Source: Trebouxia sp. TZW2008
Lineage: Eukaryota > Chlorophyta > Trebouxiophyceae > Trebouxiales > Trebouxiaceae
Direction: 5' to 3'
Length of the DNA stretch: 64,000 nucleotides
Assembly: GCA_002118135.1 (NCBI GenBank)
Contig: BDIU01000089.1
Coordinates: 62,001 to 126,000 of the forward strand
The notes beneath the pieces were generated by a model. That model did no database searches. It saw only the letters and a program-made list of their open reading frames with translations, and was not told the DNA's origin. Position 1 is the stretch's first letter. Each line of letters opens with the position of its first letter. This document shows, piece by piece, positions 33,308 through 44,300 of the stretch. The translations under genes were made by a program, and so were the position numbers.

Positions 33308-34872
33308 ATGGACAGAATCGCACTCAGCTGGATCTTGCGTATTCAGGAGCTCGAGGTGAGGATGTGACGCGTTGCAACTTTGGTGATCTGCTTTGATGCC
33401 ACAGAGCACTTTGTGCTGCCGCAGAGCATTCTTCTTAACAAGCAACAAGCTTTAGACCAACAGGAAGCACGGCTGCGCGAAGCTGAGACGCTGCTAGACC
33501 AGACACTGGAGAAGCAGGTGCTGTGCTGCCAAAGGCGTAGGTGGACCTGCCTGAGCTCATATTGCTCCGGTTGAAACGGTGTGGAATTTTACAGAGGCGA
33601 GCCCAACAGGATGCATACGATGCACAGCTGCAGAAAGCTCAATTGCAGTGTGCACTCTTCAAGCTGCAGACAGATCTTAACAAGACCAGCACAGAAACTG
33701 TTTCAGAGGGCACTGTGTGGTACATCGTGTCAAGCCTGTGTCTTATCATTGTACACCCATTACATTCAGCTTCATTCAGCGCATTGACGTGCACAGGCAG
33801 CAGACTCAGCTAGACAAAGTCATTGCCAAAAAGCAGCGCATTGCCGCCAAGATGAAACAGGAGCAGGCAGAGGCTCAGCAGTTTTGCAAGATGATGCGCA
33901 GCCATCAGCTCCAGCAGGATCAGACAGTTGCAGCCCTGCAGCAGAAGCTATGTGAGGTACCCAAGCACTTGTTGCTTGGCCACAGACTCTCAGACTTCAA
34001 ATTGCTGAGTCCTCTCAGCAATCAGCTTCTGATGCACGCATGCTGTTTGCAGCAAGAGACCAGCACAGGAAAGGTTCAGCATGAGAAAGCTTCCCTGCAG
34101 CAGTCACTGGCAAAAGTGCAAGATGAAGAAGGCAGACTACAAGCTACATTAGCAGAGTGCAGGCAGATGTTGCAGCACAAACAAAGTCAGACCAGCCAGG
34201 CTGAGTCAAGTCTGCAGCAAACGAGAAGTCTAAGCCAAAAGGAGTCTAAGGATGTGCAGGCAAATTTTACCTTCTGGCAGTGCATGTTGTGTATGATGTA
34301 GCAAGCTGCGTTGCCAAAGGACAGCATTGGTGAGCTTTGCAAAATGTGTCTTGACACAGGCAGAAAGCCACTGTCTTGTCTCGTGCCTCACAAGGTTGCT
34401 GATTTCAGAGCAAATGCCATGCGGGTCAAGCAGCTCGTTTGTTTTACACCGCAGCACAAGCTGCACAGCAATGGGAATTGGCCATGATGCCTCTGCTGTG
34501 CTGTTCAGGCACAGCTGACTGCTGAGAAGAAGCTGCTTGAGGAACTGCAGACTCAGCAAAGTCAATCAGAGCGCAGGTCAGCACCTCTTCCAACAATCTC
34601 GTGCTGTTGCCAATGTCAAACACTGCCTGCGCTGTGCTCAGTATGCTGCCATGTCAGCAAAATTGCAACATCAGGCACCTGTTTGGTGCAGCTTGATTGG
34701 TGCTTGTATGCGGCTGCTGTGTGCATTGGCAACTATGCTAATCTGATGTATGCTCTGTAGGCTATGCCAAGAGCAGGCCATCAGCAAGGTGTTGTTTGAC
34801 CGACAGAGTCAATTGCGCACACAGATTGAGCAGATCAAGCAGGCTGTTCTGCGCCTCTCTGAATGCGAATGA
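33308..34872 (+). CDS. Coiled-coil protein, 268 aa
   Basis: Seven exons: 33308-33355, 33425-33517, 33595-33719, 33797-33956, 34053-34253, 34509-34576 and 34761-34872 (807 nt, phases 0,0,2,0,0,2). Exon 5 could instead end six bases later with a GC donor. The protein is almost entirely heptad-like and rich in Gln, Lys, Glu and Leu, for example ALDQQEARLREAETLLDQTL and QLDKVIAKKQRIAAKMKQEQ, ending QLRTQIEQIKQAVLRLSECE. It has no signal or membrane segment. Such proteins are often centrosomal, flagellar or kinetochore components, but nothing here decides between these. It is divergent from the SAC gene. Confidence 0.7.
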
Positions 34873-35397
34873 GAACTCACAAAAGGTTACCACAGCAATG
34901 TAGGGCAGAGCTACTGCTATGCTGTGCTACTGACATGTAGACGTCCAGCAACACAAAAGATACAAGCACACATGGCACGTCTGACCAATGAAGCTCCTGT
35001 TGATGCATGTTCTGGGTTTTGTAACTTCCATAAAATCTTCCATTAGCGTTGCTCAAGTTCACCACGTTCGGCATGCCATTGTCTGATTCAAGGCTGCAAC
35101 CAGGTACTGAACGATTGCATGTTGGAAATCTGCTTCCTGGGTCAGCTGCATTGTTTTGACTCAGTCAGATTTGAACGGTTTTGCAGACTAACACAGGTTG
35201 TTCAAGCCTTCCTCGGAGACGCCCACATCGCAGCGACCGTCTCTTGGATGGTGTGTACATCTAGTGCACAGCAATGACAATGCTGCACATAGTCTGTAGG
35301 CCTAACAAGCCTGACCAAGCTTTAGCCTTGATCGCTCCAGGCAGGCCCGAATCGTCAGAAGTACACCTGACTTGCAGCTCCCACCCATGACTCTTCA
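34873..35397. other. Gene-free interval between two plus-strand genes
   Basis: It should hold the coiled-coil gene's 3' UTR and the hydrolase promoter. No repeat array or exon is seen. Confidence 0.45.
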
Positions 35398-36439
35398 ATG
35401 CAATGTTGTTGCCACATGCCTCGACCAATGTTTGGTACATCACGGCGTGCCTCAAATGCTAGCCCCAGCAAAGCGCGTTCACCTCGGCATGTCACAGCAC
35501 CCGCTGTACGCTGGTTTAAACGGCAACTGAAATTGCCGGACGGCACAAGCTCATGGACGCCGTTCGCTTGGGAACTTTGCCCCAAGATTGGCAGCAAATT
35601 TGCCGTTGTTGACAACTATACAGCTCATTATTTGGTGGCTGGTGAAGGCCCCACTGCCATTGTCCTATTAGCTAGTCAAGCAGTCCTTGCAAGGAGTTAC
35701 AGGTCCACAGTGAATGCATTAGCTAGAGAGCATATTGTTTACTGCGTTGAGCTGCCAGGTTGTGGCAGAAGCGACAGCGTGCGTAGACCTTTTGACCAGC
35801 AACAATATGCTGAATGGATAGTCAAGTTTTTGGAGCACTTGAACATCAGCAATGCTGTCATCATTGGTCACTCGTGTTCAGCAGCCCCAGCAATCACATT
35901 GGCAGCATCACACCCAAAGTATGTCAGCCATTTGATCCTAGTCAGCGCTATAGGTAGGCATGCAGCTGAATGTGAACCCCCAGCAACAACTTTCATACAG
36001 TAGTCCAGCAATGACACTGTGCTTGCGATGTGCAGGTGGTCATGCACCTCGCAATCTTCTCAAAATATTCTTTGGCAGGTTTTGCGGCGCGCTGTTAGAG
36101 CTGCAATTCAGTATACCAGGTGTCTTTCATGGTCTGTGCAACATCCTGTTTCAGGCCTGGAATTTTTGGTTTTGGATCTGGATGACTGCAACCCTGGACA
36201 TGACTCAAGAAGCAGCCAGGGTTCAAGTGCCAACCCTACTGTGCTGGGGAAAGTATGACTACACCTGCCCTTTGTCAGCCGGCTATAAATACTCAGATGC
36301 AATGCCAACATCACAAATGCATGTCTGTCAGCTAGGATCACATAACTGGCTGATACAATGGCCAGAAGAGTTTACAGAAGTTGTGGCAAAATTCATTGCT
36401 GGAGGTCCTTGGGCTGGCACTGGCAAGAAAGATGCCTGA
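35398..36439 (+). CDS. Alpha/beta-hydrolase fold protein, 319 aa
   Basis: Two exons, 35398-35953 and 36036-36439 (960 nt, phase 1). The N-terminal 40 or so residues are basic and Ser-rich, suggesting organelle targeting; a second ATG (MPRPMFG) lies six codons in. The fold markers are in order: GPTAIVLLASQAVLARSYRS, the strand ELPGCGRSDS, the nucleophile elbow VIIGHSCSA (Ser in G-x-S-x), the acid in LLCWGKYDYTCP and the His in LGSHNWLIQWPEEF. The likely triad is thus Ser, Asp and His. The usual oxyanion HG-x-P motif near the first strand is not evident. A hydrophobic aromatic stretch (AWNFWFWIWM) in the cap may bind lipid. Esterase or lipase-like activity is expected; the substrate is unknown. 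Confidence 0.82.
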
Positions 36440-37845
36440 GAGACTCAACAGCATACTCATGACTTGACCTGCTGTCATGGACCTTCCCAATGAATGCTGA
36501 ACAGGTTTTGTTGTTTCATGTTGTGTACAGCTTCAGATGCCTGGCGTCTTTGCAGTATGAAGGAATTTTTCCCTGTGAATGATTCCTCCAGCACTGTGAC
36601 GCATAATCCAGACTTGCTTTCTGCTGTTCTGCTCTTCATGTGAGTGAAGCATGCTGTTCACATACAATGCTTTGGTGATGAGACTTACCATGCTGATTGT
36701 GTGCATCGTTGATGAGAGGTATGGTCACGAAACTTCTGGTCCAGGTCATGTTTTGCCTGTCTGGGCAAGCAAATTGGTCAACAATTTGCGGTCAAGACAG
36801 GGTTATTGATACTATGAATTTTATAGGACTTGCGGCTCTTTAATATCAATACGAATTTGGCATGCGTATCATATGCATGTCTGTGATCATGCAAACCTTG
36901 AACCTACTTGAAAGAGCGCGAGTTTGCTATTTCAATGGTGAGCCAACATGTTTACAGACTCTCTTCGAGACAAAGAGTATTGATTCCGCGAGATTTGAAA
37001 TGATGACACTGCAGAAGTCAGTCAAGCAGTTGCACCCCGTTGGAACGGATCAAATGCATTTCAACGTTTCATGCATGCCTTTGGGGAATGCAGGACATGC
37101 AGCCAGCACAGATGCACATACAAACAGCACAATTGCAAGTGAGGATGATGGTACTTGAAACAATACTGATCTGCAGCACACAAACTTCGGTTGGACTGTG
37201 GCTGACATGCTGCCTAGCTGTGCATGCTTGCAGCTGTGAAGACGCTGTCTTGACAAGCAGGCTGGCTGAACACAATATACATGGAAATGGTGACTTGACT
37301 GATGCTGCATGCATGGTCAACACCTTGCTGCAACTGTGGGCTGCACAGATTAAAGGAGGTTCGCTCAAGCTGAGTTGTGGTGCTGTTTCTGTCAAAAGAC
37401 TGCAGGTTGGGCTGGTGCCTGAGAAGCTCAATACACATACAAGGTGTGGACACCTGACATATTACTGATCTGTCATGAAGACTGAGCTGCAAAGAGCGAG
37501 CTGACATGCAACTGCTACACACCCATTCTGAATTGCTAGGTTGGCTGTGTCCATTCAGTATGAAGGCAAAACTGCAGCAAAGCTGATGATGAAACAAAAG
37601 CTGATGACGTACGAAAAGCTGATGACGGAAGAGAACACTGCTGTTGACTGGATTGCGATATTTTCATCTGGATTTCGTATGCTACGACGCCGAGCGCTCC
37701 CTGCTGTCTTGCTGTAAGCTAGACGACAATTGTGATGGACTCAACCAAAGAAGTTGCGGTGGATGCTGAAGCCAATGGGACTACAACATTGGACTAGACC
37801 CAAGAAGTTCTGATGGGTGTTTAGCTGACTGACTGTGCTGCTGTG
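36440..37845. other. Gene-free convergent interval
   Basis: It lies between the 3' ends of the hydrolase and RRM genes. Open frames at 36862-37468 have no domain and no convincing splicing. I see nothing beyond 3' UTR sequence and unassigned DNA. Confidence 0.45.
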
Positions 37846-39388
37846 CTATCGTGGTGGCATGCCAGTTGGTGGCCTGTCATAAGGGCCAGGCACTCTGGCT
37901 GCAGGGCGAGCGTAATCCCTTTCTGGCAAGGCTCTTTCGGGCCCTTGTCTAGAATACGCCCCATCTCGGGCTGGTGCTGCTCCTCTGCTGCCATAGGCGT
38001 CTCGCCCACCATACCCTGCACGGTCGTCATAGGCTCTGTCATATGCTGCTGCTCCTCCTCCTCCATAGCCTGAGCCTGAGCCATAGGCGCCACGCTCGCT
38101 GTAGCCTGCATCGTAACCGGCCCCTGCATAGCCCCTCTCCGGAGGGTAACCCCCTTCCCTGCGGGCAAAACACCACAGTGATGCCTGGTGTCCAGCAAAC
38201 GCAATCAGGGAGTGCAGATAGGCTGCTTGTAGTTGATGTTTATCTCTCATGCACAGGTCATGTGTTTGCCGCTGCATCTTGCACACCCACTTGCATAAAC
38301 AAGTGCATAGCCAGCTGCATGCAATTACAGTTGTGACTGAACAGCACTGAGCTCAGCAATGACAAAGGTGGTGAAAGAGCATTGAGAACAGCAGTCTGCA
38401 ATGGCAGAGCAAGCACATTACCTGGCATACCCAGCTGGCTCAGGCCCATAGCCGCCGCCGCCGCCGCCAGGATATCTATCCCTCTCATAGCTGCACAGTC
38501 AACACAATACTTGTCAAGCACAAAGTATGGTGTGGCATCAAGAACACACCCTTGATATTCAACTCAATTCAGTATGGGGTAGTTCGCAATTAAGCTCATA
38601 CACATGCCGCACAGTTCTGCACAGATTTGACAAATGCTGTCTCTGATGCTGCTGCGTCCGTATTCAGCTGTGACCAAATCAACATGTGCAAAACCTCCTT
38701 GTGCAAATTGTCTTTTGCTGTCAGACTTACCCATATTGAGGAGGAGGGTAGCTTCTGTCGTAGCCACCTCTGTCATATTCAGGGCCATACCCACCCCTGT
38801 CATAACCCCCCCTTTCAGGCCTGCCATAGCCATAACCCCCCCGTTCATAGCCCCCTCGCCTGTCCTCATATGCTCTGGCAGAGTAACCTCTTGGCGGAGG
38901 TCGATCAAAGCGATCATAGGCTCTGTCTCTATTCCTGTCTAAGCTGCCATATCTATTGCTGCCTCTGGGTCCAGCTAGTGCTGATGCTGGTGTGCCTGGA
39001 GCTGTTTCAGATTGTGGGATAGCCTTGGTGCAAGAAATTTTGCGCCCGTCCAGATCGCTGTCGTGCATGGTGTTTATTGCGTCCATGAGCTCTTTCTCGG
39101 TGTCAAAGGTAACAAAACCAAAGCCTCTGGACCTGTTGGTCATCTTGTCAAGCATGACTGAAGCACTTCGGGCTCTGTGACCCTTGTTTCGAAATGCTGC
39201 ATGAAAGCCCTAAGTATGAGCTGCTGCAGACTGAAAATTGTAATATCGAAGACGCCGATCTGAAGGCACAGCAAGCTCTTACTGTCTTTAAGTTCGTCCC
39301 CGTTCATATGCCAGGAGATGCCTCCAACGAAGGCTTTGTGCTCCTGATCGCTTCTGCCGTTGTCCCTTGGGCCTTCATCCCTGCTCAT
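37846..39388 (-). CDS. RRM, RGG/YGG-rich RNA-binding protein, 317 aa
   Basis: Exons 39283-39388, 38731-39196, 38422-38490 and 37846-38158 (954 nt, phases 1,2,2). A single N-terminal RRM carries RNP2 (KAFVGGISW) and RNP1 (RGFGFVTF). The acceptor inside ATGCAG|CATTTC gives DELKDTFRNKG leading to VMLDKMTNRSRGF, which fits the RRM helix and strand order. The C-terminal two-thirds is low complexity, rich in RGG, YGG and Arg/Tyr (RGGYERGGYGYGRPERGGYD), as in glycine-rich RNA-binding proteins and FUS/hnRNP-like tails. It should bind RNA in nucleus and/or cytoplasm and may phase separate. The start is the first ATG. It is divergent from the PLMT gene. Confidence 0.87.
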
Positions 39389-39612
39389 CTTTACGGTTTT
39401 CTGTGCAGCGGAGAAGGTACGAGCAGACAGCGCTAGGCAGCGGAGTTCACCTGACAAATGTGGATGACCTATGACGGCGGCAATGCACCGTCATACGATC
39501 GCAAACAGCTGTCTGGCACCGTCATGAACTGAAATCCAGTCTTGACAGCTGAACAACATATGCCATTTTGTGAGCAGATTGCGGCGCAGCGCCAGGGCGT
39601 GCTGCATTCATC
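39389..39612. promoter_or_regulatory. Short divergent intergenic region, RRM and PLMT genes
   Basis: Only 224 bp separate the two start codons, so a shared bidirectional promoter is likely. A near-perfect inverted motif, ATGACGGCGGCAATGCACCGTCAT, spans about 39471-39494. No factor is assigned. Confidence 0.4.
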
Positions 39613-40328
39613 ATGGGCCAGATACGCACCTATAGTGCCCCCGGCGACTGGCTGCTGTTTGCGATCTTAGCAGCACCACACGCGTTGTACGCATATGTAT
39701 GGCTGTTTCCTGGCAGCTGGCGTGCTGTCTTCCGCAGGAGCCCCGTCAACGTGTTTGCCACATTTGCAACCGCGCTCAAAGGTCGTACAACACGTCAGAA
39801 GTCCTCTATAGCTCCAAGTCTTGTTGCCGAGACTCATTATCGTATCTCATCAAGCTGCAAGGGTAAACGAACATAAGTGCTACTGCAGGGCTGCAGTTTG
39901 CCATGGTAGCGCTGTGGTGGCTCGCCGATAACTGGGCGATTCCAAGTTTCAGCAAGATTCCGACACCACACCTTCTGCTCGGTGTTGGGCTTGTCGGAGT
40001 TGGTCAGGTGAGCAGCTAATCACCTCCCTGTCAAATTCACAAGCAGGGCATTCACAGTCATTTCTGCTTGCAGACGCTCAATGTTAGCATGTACAACGCA
40101 ATTGGCAAGGCGGGTGTGTACTATGGAGAAAAGCTTGGCAGGAAGGTCCCCTGGTGCACAAGTTTCCCGTTCAGTGTAGTCAGTCACCCACAGTATGTTG
40201 GATCAGTGTTGTCAATTTGGGGTGTTGTTGCCCTTGTCTATGCCCAGGGACCAGCAACAATCTTGACAGTTGCTTGGTACTGGACTGGACTTTATTTGAT
40301 CACTGGCCTCATAGAGCAATACCTGTAG
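39613..40328 (+). CDS. Phospholipid N-methyltransferase (PLMT/PEMT family), 180 aa
   Basis: Exons 39613-39781, 39889-40007 and 40074-40328 (543 nt, phases 1 and 0). The length is close to that of plant PLMT and animal PEMT. There are four hydrophobic segments: DWLLFAILAAPHALYAYVWL, the stretch around HLLLGVGLVGVG, a short one near SVLSIWGVVALVYA, and TILTVAWYWTGLYLITGL. The family signature is clear: GEKLGRKVPWCTSFPF then HPQYVGSVLSIWG, followed by a C-terminal IEQYL where the SAM-binding acids sit. It should methylate phosphatidyl-N-methylethanolamine (and the dimethyl form) to phosphatidylcholine in the ER. A TGTAA polyadenylation-type signal follows closely. Confidence 0.88.
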
Positions 40329-40361
40329 ACATAGTACATGTAGTAGTCACAGTACACATTT

Positions 40362-40366
40362 TGTAA
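40362..40366 (+). terminator. TGTAA polyadenylation-type signal of the PLMT gene
   Basis: TGTAA, the usual chlorophyte near-upstream element, lies 34 bases after the stop. Position and motif fit; the cleavage site is not determined. Confidence 0.4.
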
Positions 40367-40444
40367 TTTGATGTCCTGCTGCTCATCCTGCTTTACAGAT
40401 AGCTGCACGTCTTGCTGACATGTGCACAGTCTCCAAACAAGTAG

Positions 40445-41345
40445 TCCAGCATGTTTGATCATGAACATAGCATGCCTCACCCCACTGTCTGCATATTCTG
40501 CACAAAAGGCACGCGCATGCCTATGTAAATTTTACTGCAAGGCATGTTCTCATTACAAGGCAGGAGGTTTTGTTGTGCGCAAGCTGCAATATCAGACAAA
40601 AGCGAGCTGAAGTCCATTTCAGAATAGAAGCTCAGATGCTATTCAGGCAGCAAGCTCAGCTTCATTTAAGGAAGGAGGCTCAACTCCATTTCAAAAAGCA
40701 AGCTTCACTCCATGTCAGGATGCAAGCTCCACTCCATTTCAATCAAACAAGCAATAGGATGTACACGCTGCAGCTGAAGTAGGGACAGATGTGACCAATG
40801 GGACATTCCTGGCTTGAAAGCACAGGTGCATGTGTCTGGCAACCAAAGGCAGATGATGAGAGTTTGTCGCAAAGAAAAGGCGATTTTAGCAGGCAAGCTC
40901 AACTCCGTTTCAGGAGGGGATCATTCATTGCCGTGCAGCTCTACCACTCCTCGCAGCAATCTTTGCAGCACTAACTCAGCTTGCAGGCGTGGCTATCAGC
41001 AAAACTGTTCACCAAGTCATGGTCATGCATCCTAGTTTACAATAGCTATAGCTGCAATTGAGCCTGACAGTCTTTCTAACGATCCAGCATGTTCACAACA
41101 GTCTGCACAAAAGGTACGCTCATGCCTATGTAATCAACAAGCATGTCAACGCCACAAGGCAGAAACTTCTGTTGCGCGCAAGCTGCAGCATACAGACAGG
41201 CAGAAGATTGCTTAACTCCTGCAGCTGCACCCTCAGAAAGCAAGTTCAACTCCAGTTCAGGAGCCAAGGTCAACTCCGCTTTGGAAAGCAAGCTCAGTTT
41301 CATTTCAGAAAGCTCAAATGCAATTCAATAAGCAAGCTCAACATA
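40445..41345. repeat. About 640-bp tandem duplication containing 24-bp octapeptide minisatellites
   Basis: Two related blocks run in the same order. Each has a CAGCATGTT..CTGCACAAAAGG-ACGC-CATGCCTATGTAA stretch (40450 and 41083), then GCGCAAGCTGCA-ATACAGAC, then a 24-bp repeat (40611-40745, about six units; 41225-41345, about five units). A GGAGGG..CGTGCAGCTCTACCAC stretch (40913 and 41349) follows. The second block runs into the last PPR exon, so the first copies that gene's 3' end. The 24-bp unit reads in frame on the plus strand as an octapeptide like QAQLHFRK. Confidence 0.75.
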
Positions 41346-44300
41346 TCAGGAGGGAGTCATCCACTGACGTGCAGCTCTACCACTTTTGACGGCCAGTTTT
41401 GCAGCAATGACTAAGGACGCAGGCATGGCAGTCAGGATTTCAGGAAACTTGTACACCAAATTACGGCCTGCCATAGCTACTTGGTCCAACTCAATACTGC
41501 TGTCCTTCATGTCGCTGAACACTGCAAGAGCTTCAGTCCATCTGTTGTTGTCCTCACAGGCAGCAATGACGCTGCAGTAGACAATCTTGTTAGGCTCGAT
41601 CGCAGCTTCTTTCATTCCCTGCACCCAAGCACAAAACAGGTGTAAATTGCCTTTCTTTTGATATGTCTGGTGTGACATGTATACTTAGTTTGATGATGCA
41701 GAAGCAGACTCCCAAAACTGCACTGACGAGCAAGCTTTGGAAAACGCCCAGATCACACATCGTAGCAACATTCAAGCATTCGTGCCGCAAGAAAACTGGT
41801 GGTCCAAATGGTGCAGCTGCATGCAGCTCTCTGGTGTGACATGTATGGACCAGCATCAAAATGCAGGCGACTTGAAGGGTCGCATTGTCAAGCTTCACAC
41901 CAAATATAGTGCAGCTGTGCCACGAAGTTGGAAGACACGCTCATGAAATCAGCGAAAGAGGACAGCATCTCATTGACATGAGTGCAACCTTGTCCAGGAA
42001 TCATTGACTCACAGTTGGTGATTTCTGGCTTGCTACTGGCATTGACTGTGGCAAACTCAACCGACTAAAACCCAGAAAGCAATGACATGTATGGCGTGTG
42101 AGTTATGTTTATGCCTAACATGCACATTGGCATGACAAATTTTTAACAAGGTTGCAAGTCAGTGGTGCTGGTCATCATCTGTACGACAACTCCTCAATAG
42201 CAGTAATGAGTGACGTCAAGTAGCGATGCCAGCACCACACGTAACATGCATGGCCACAACACAGAGCATACAATACCAACCTCGTATATCTCCAGTGCCT
42301 TGTGCCACTGCCCGCTTTCTCGGCAAGCTGATACAACATTGGTGTAGGTGATCAAGTCTGGGGGACAGGGGCACCTTGGATTATCTGCTGCGCAAGTTTG
42401 CATCCTCTCAAAGACTGCAACTGCCTGCAAGGTGCGCACACGACGCTGAGCCTATACACCTAATTACCTCCTGACAAAAGTTGATGGGCTGGCGGAGAAC
42501 CTGTGACTGACCGTTTTGCTGTCACAAGCAGCTCATGAAAATGCCCAAACGGCATTGGACCCCACTGGTTGTACAAGCTCCAGACATCATGCTCGAAACT
42601 GCCAACATGTCTCGCACAGATGCAATGTAGGGTTGCACATAGCATACACTTGAGCTTTGCCACTAGGCTGCATCACAAGCGTCCAAGTCTGCCAAGTCTG
42701 CCTGATGTTCAATTGCCACAAGACCACAATGCAATGCATATGCAAAACTCAGCACCATCAATCACACGGTGTTGTCATCTTTGTGCCCAATTGCTGAGCC
42801 ATCAATCTTGTCTTTTCCGTTACACGTTTGTCAAAAGCATCGTCAGCCCTGTCTGTGACTCTGGATAACATGCTAACACTGCAATGAGTTCTGCCTGTGA
42901 ATTGCTCACCCCATGCACCTGCAGGCCTGACCTATCATTCTTGTCTTGTCCATCGGGACACATGTACAAAAGCAATATGCCTGACTCCAGTAACATAGCA
43001 GATACTGATGCAGGAAGCAGTCATATGGAACGCTGACGCGTTGCTCCCTCACGATCCGCCTACTCACCACTACCGAGTACGAGGAACGTAAACAGGCAAG
43101 GCAAGTATGACTATAACTGGCATATGGCTGTGGTGTGCTTACCGCATGAAACTGCAGGCCTACACCCAAAGTCTTTATGAGGGCATTGTAAGCTGCTGTG
43201 TTTGGCTGCACGCCCTTGGCCTGCAGCTCCTGTACAATGGTGACAGCCTCCTCCCACTCCCCAACCTACGATTAGTCAGTTCGTCACCTCATTGAAGCAC
43301 TCAACAAGATGTGAGCAGTCACAATCAGAAGGTGAATCACGACAGTCTACCCTCACTCAAATAACAAAGTCGCAAATGTGTTATGAGTGACTCGTCATGC
43401 AACAATGCAACAACAGCTGAAGACGCTGCTCTGCTATGAATACTGTGCAGAACTGCCATGCCAGTTCCGAAGCTGCATTGCAGCTGTAATACTGCTTTGA
43501 TGTTTGTCAGAGGCCAGTGCGGATGACAGACAATAGCTGAAATGCAACGCACAGAACATTTTTTACCAGGGCCACATGCTGCAAAGTAATTCACACCTGC
43601 CTCAAAACGCTTAATCCACATCCACCAGTGTCACATCACACACTATGTTGTGCTACCCAGCCACAAGATATGCTACTGATTGCAAGAGTGCTCGGCACAA
43701 GCAACATACCTTCTCGCAAGCTGTGACGATCCCACACATGGTGAAGACGTCTCCTCGGATGTTCCTGTCAAGCATGTCCCCATATAGTCTCTTGACGTCA
43801 AGGAACATGCCAGCCTTGCCACAGCCAGAAATCAAGGTGTTGTAGGTGTATAGACACGGCCTGACATATCCATGTGTCCTGCGTGCTTCCCGCTCCATCA
43901 TAGTGAAAACCTCCAGTGCTCGCTCAGCTTCATTGCAGCGCTCACATGCGCTCATGAGGGTGTTGAATGACCATGAGTCGGGCTGCACGCCTGCTCGCCT
44001 CATGCCTGCCATACAACAGAGAGCAACCATGAGACGATCCAGAGCATTGTTAAAGCTTTCATTTGCAATCAGCCTGTCTCTTGTGCTTCAACAGGCACCA
44101 GTCAGCATACAGACCGTTCAGACAAGGAAATGCAGATCAAGCAGAAAATGCTATGAGCAAGTTGCAAAAGCAACTAGGAAACAGATCGTCATGTCAAGCA
44201 CAGAAATGAGTTTGTCACATGTCATCTCAACTAGCTTGCCTGGAATCAGCATGGTCAACGCCATCTGGTTCAGCAACAGCTGAAGTTTGGGCACGCATGA

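Noticed and set aside
36862..37597. Genes on either strand in the hydrolase/RRM gap
   Set aside because: Overlapping frames on both strands with no motif and no consistent splicing.
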